A stretch of DNA of 14,522 bases, taken from positions 1-14,522 of the forward strand of contig JADYYL010000412.1 of assembly GCA_020853655.1 (NCBI GenBank). Reading direction: 5' to 3'. Shown here piece by piece: positions 13,651 through 14,522 of the stretch (its first letter is position 1; the number at the start of each line of letters is the position of its first letter). This DNA comes from Deltaproteobacteria bacterium. GTDB taxonomy: Bacteria; Bdellovibrionota_C; UBA2361; SZUA-149; JADYYL01. The notes below the pieces were generated by a model that was not told the origin of the DNA, did not search any database, and saw only the letters and a program-made list of their open reading frames with translations. Position numbers and translations under genes: made by a program.

Positions 13651-14052
13651 TTACGGGAGGATATCGCCGAAGAAGATTTCAACGAAGGTGCGGAGAATGA
13701 ATGCACCAACTGCAACGACCAAGCACGCCATTGCTGCACGATACGCGCCCATTGCCGCAGCAACGATAGCGACGAGTCCAGCAACGATCATGATCAAGGC
13801 TCCGAACGTTCCCTCAATGAGTTCCGTGAGGATCACGTTTGCCGTTTCACCGATACGGTCGTTCGTTGGAGCTCCAAGCTGCGCATACGAAGCATCAACC
13901 AGCCCAAAGCTGAGAAGAGCCACGCCGCCGAGAAGCATCGCAAACAAACTAGCGTTTTTGCCATGCACACACTTCAGTGCATGAGCCTTACGACATACTG
14001 CTGCATAAGAAGCAGCAAACCTGCCAATTACACGATTCATAACAATCACCAT
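13651..14052 (-). CDS. Conjugative-type (TraA/VirB2/TrbC-like) prepilin candidate
   Basis: A 133-residue protein with an unusually long leader. Basic residues (1-32) are followed by a hydrophobic stretch and the cleavage site DASYA|QLG (after residue 57). The predicted mature part is 76 residues: a short polar N-terminus, TM1 about 82-102 (FGALIMIVAGLVAIVAAAMG), a tight turn AYR, and TM2 about 106-127. A roughly 50-residue leader with a 70-75-residue two-helix mature chain is the layout of F pilin TraA and VirB2. No other secretion or conjugation gene is nearby. The ATG at 14052 has TAGGTAAG before it; a second ATG is four codons in. A plausible promoter with -10 TATACT lies upstream and a strong terminator downstream, so it is a single-gene unit, perhaps highly expressed. 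Another small two-helix membrane protein is possible. Confidence 0.6.
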   Translation of the reverse strand: MVIVMNRVIGRFAASYAAVCRKAHALKCVHGKNASLFAMLLGGVALLSFGLVDASYAQLGAPTNDRIGETANVILTELIEGTFGALIMIVAGLVAIVAAAMGAYRAAMACLVVAVGAFILRTFVEIFFGDILP

Positions 14053-14312
14053 CTTACCTACGTTAGTAAAAGTGCCATTGCACCCTTCTTCTGTCAGTCC
14101 ACGGCCGAAGGCCGGAACCGATACGCTAGTATAGTTATTCTCAAGCGGATGAAAAGGTGACGTAAGTGTTACAAATCGTGAATCGTGACCGCGAACACCC
14201 TGCGGACGAATGAGCTATCAGCCGAAATACTCAACACAATCAACGGGTTACCCGTCACGGCCGCGACCCGAGCTGCACGAAATTTGTCGCAAAAAAGTCT
14301 CCTCAAGGGGGC
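14053..14312. other. Intergenic region between rhodanese and prepilin-like genes
   Basis: These 260 bases hold the rhodanese terminator, the putative prepilin promoter and its leader hairpin. A GTTACAAATC sequence (14169-14178) followed by CGTGA-like bases also occurs upstream of the sigma gene and its divergent operon (9101-9115). I saw no small ORF with a good ribosome binding site. Confidence 0.5.
14128..14155 (-). promoter_or_regulatory. Putative promoter of the prepilin-like gene
   Basis: On the complement, TTTTCA (14150-14155), 16 bases, then TATACT (14128-14133). The -10 matches five of six; the -35 is weak. The predicted transcript would start near 14121 and open with a small hairpin, CGGCC-TTC-GGCCG on the complement of 14102-14114, about 50 bases before the start codon. 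The hairpin could protect the mRNA 5' end. Confidence 0.45.
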
Positions 14313-14332
14313 TCAGGCCCGTTGAGTCAGAC
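14291..14332 (-). terminator. Rho-independent terminator overlapping the rhodanese 3' end
   Basis: On the complement, GTCT (14329-14332) pairs with AGAC (14297-14300), CTCAA (14322-14326) with TTGAG (14302-14306) and GGG with CCC, with small bulges, followed by six T (14291-14296). The 5' arm lies inside the last codons of the rhodanese gene, whose stop codon falls in the loop side of the stem. Confidence 0.75.
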
Positions 14333-14522
14333 CCCAAGTTCGAAATGCACCGCTCAGATTTCGGCACCGGAAGCCCCGCTGCATCAGGATTCGACACGCG
14401 TAGTAGCTCCGCTGTCCAGACTGGCATGAGACGATCAGCTCTCGATCCGTGGGACGTTCATCCAGCCGACGCCGCAGTTCGTTGATAGGGATATGCAGCG
14501 AACCGGGAATTGCACCGCGCTC
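14313..14522 (-). CDS. C-terminal rhodanese domain, gene truncated by the window edge
   Basis: On the complement, a frame open from the last base of the window runs 69 codons to TGA at 14313. It reads as the second half of a rhodanese domain: GAIPGSLHIPINEL (the GHIPGA-type motif), then the active-site loop SCQSGQRS with the catalytic cysteine (codon at 14424-14426), and NLSGAFRTW near the end. The CQxGQR-type loop and the NLSGG-like ending are most like the rhodanese domain at the C-terminus of CoA-disulfide reductase or related flavoproteins, but a stand-alone rhodanese is possible since only this end is visible. It would handle persulfide or sulfane sulfur. The + strand ORF over the same bases is a shadow. 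Confidence 0.8.
   Translation of the reverse strand, partial: ERGAIPGSLHIPINELRRRLDERPTDRELIVSCQSGQRSYYACRILMQRGFRCRNLSGAFRTWGLTQRA

Noticed and set aside
14210..14485. 91-codon + strand ORF at the right edge
   Set aside because: The complement encodes a clear rhodanese C-terminus in the same bases; the + ORF is its shadow.

Overview
The window is chromosomal DNA of a Gram-negative bacterium of moderately high GC. Both lipoproteins lack Asp at +2, which fits outer-membrane sorting. TrmFO, a long-type PurC, a fused LipB-LipA and an F/VirB2-like prepilin together suggest a deltaproteobacterial or Bdellovibrionota-like lineage, but this placement is an inference. Coding density is high and I saw no insertion sequence, CRISPR array, tRNA or rRNA.

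Layout. 1-462 (+) is the 3' part of a Ham1/ITPase-family nucleotide pyrophosphatase. 3420-500 (-) is a two-gene unit: the E2 acyltransferase of a 2-oxoacid dehydrogenase, then one long ORF that fuses octanoyltransferase LipB to lipoyl synthase LipA. The unit therefore encodes both a lipoylated protein and the enzymes that lipoylate it. trmFO (3743-5113, +) diverges from E2. A 38-codon ORF with the strongest Shine-Dalgarno sequence I noticed (5246-5130, -) lies in the gap between trmFO and the next gene.

9045-5392 (-) is a tightly packed four-gene unit for the cell envelope: an unknown 127-residue protein, a small lipoprotein, a polytopic GT-C-like membrane protein, and a GT2 glycosyltransferase fused to a SAM methyltransferase. 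An ECF-type sigma factor (9218-9871, +) is divergent from it and has no anti-sigma gene beside it. After the sigma gene comes a 160-base run of three nested hairpins and then a near-perfect rho-independent terminator. purC follows, with its own promoter overlapped by a 9-bp dyad. A GDSL-family lipoprotein is immediately downstream of purC.

13458-12013 (-) is a second polytopic GT-C-like protein. 14052-13651 (-) encodes a small two-helix protein with a very long leader, resembling conjugative (TraA/VirB2/TrbC) prepilins; it has a plausible promoter and a strong terminator. The right edge holds the C-terminal rhodanese domain of a protein whose gene runs off the window; its terminator overlaps the end of the coding region.

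Most genes are housekeeping (lipoylation, tRNA methylation, purine synthesis) or envelope-related. The points most worth a second look are the LipB-LipA fusion, the orphan prepilin, the hairpin cluster behind the sigma gene, the purC operator-like dyad and the 38-residue peptide.
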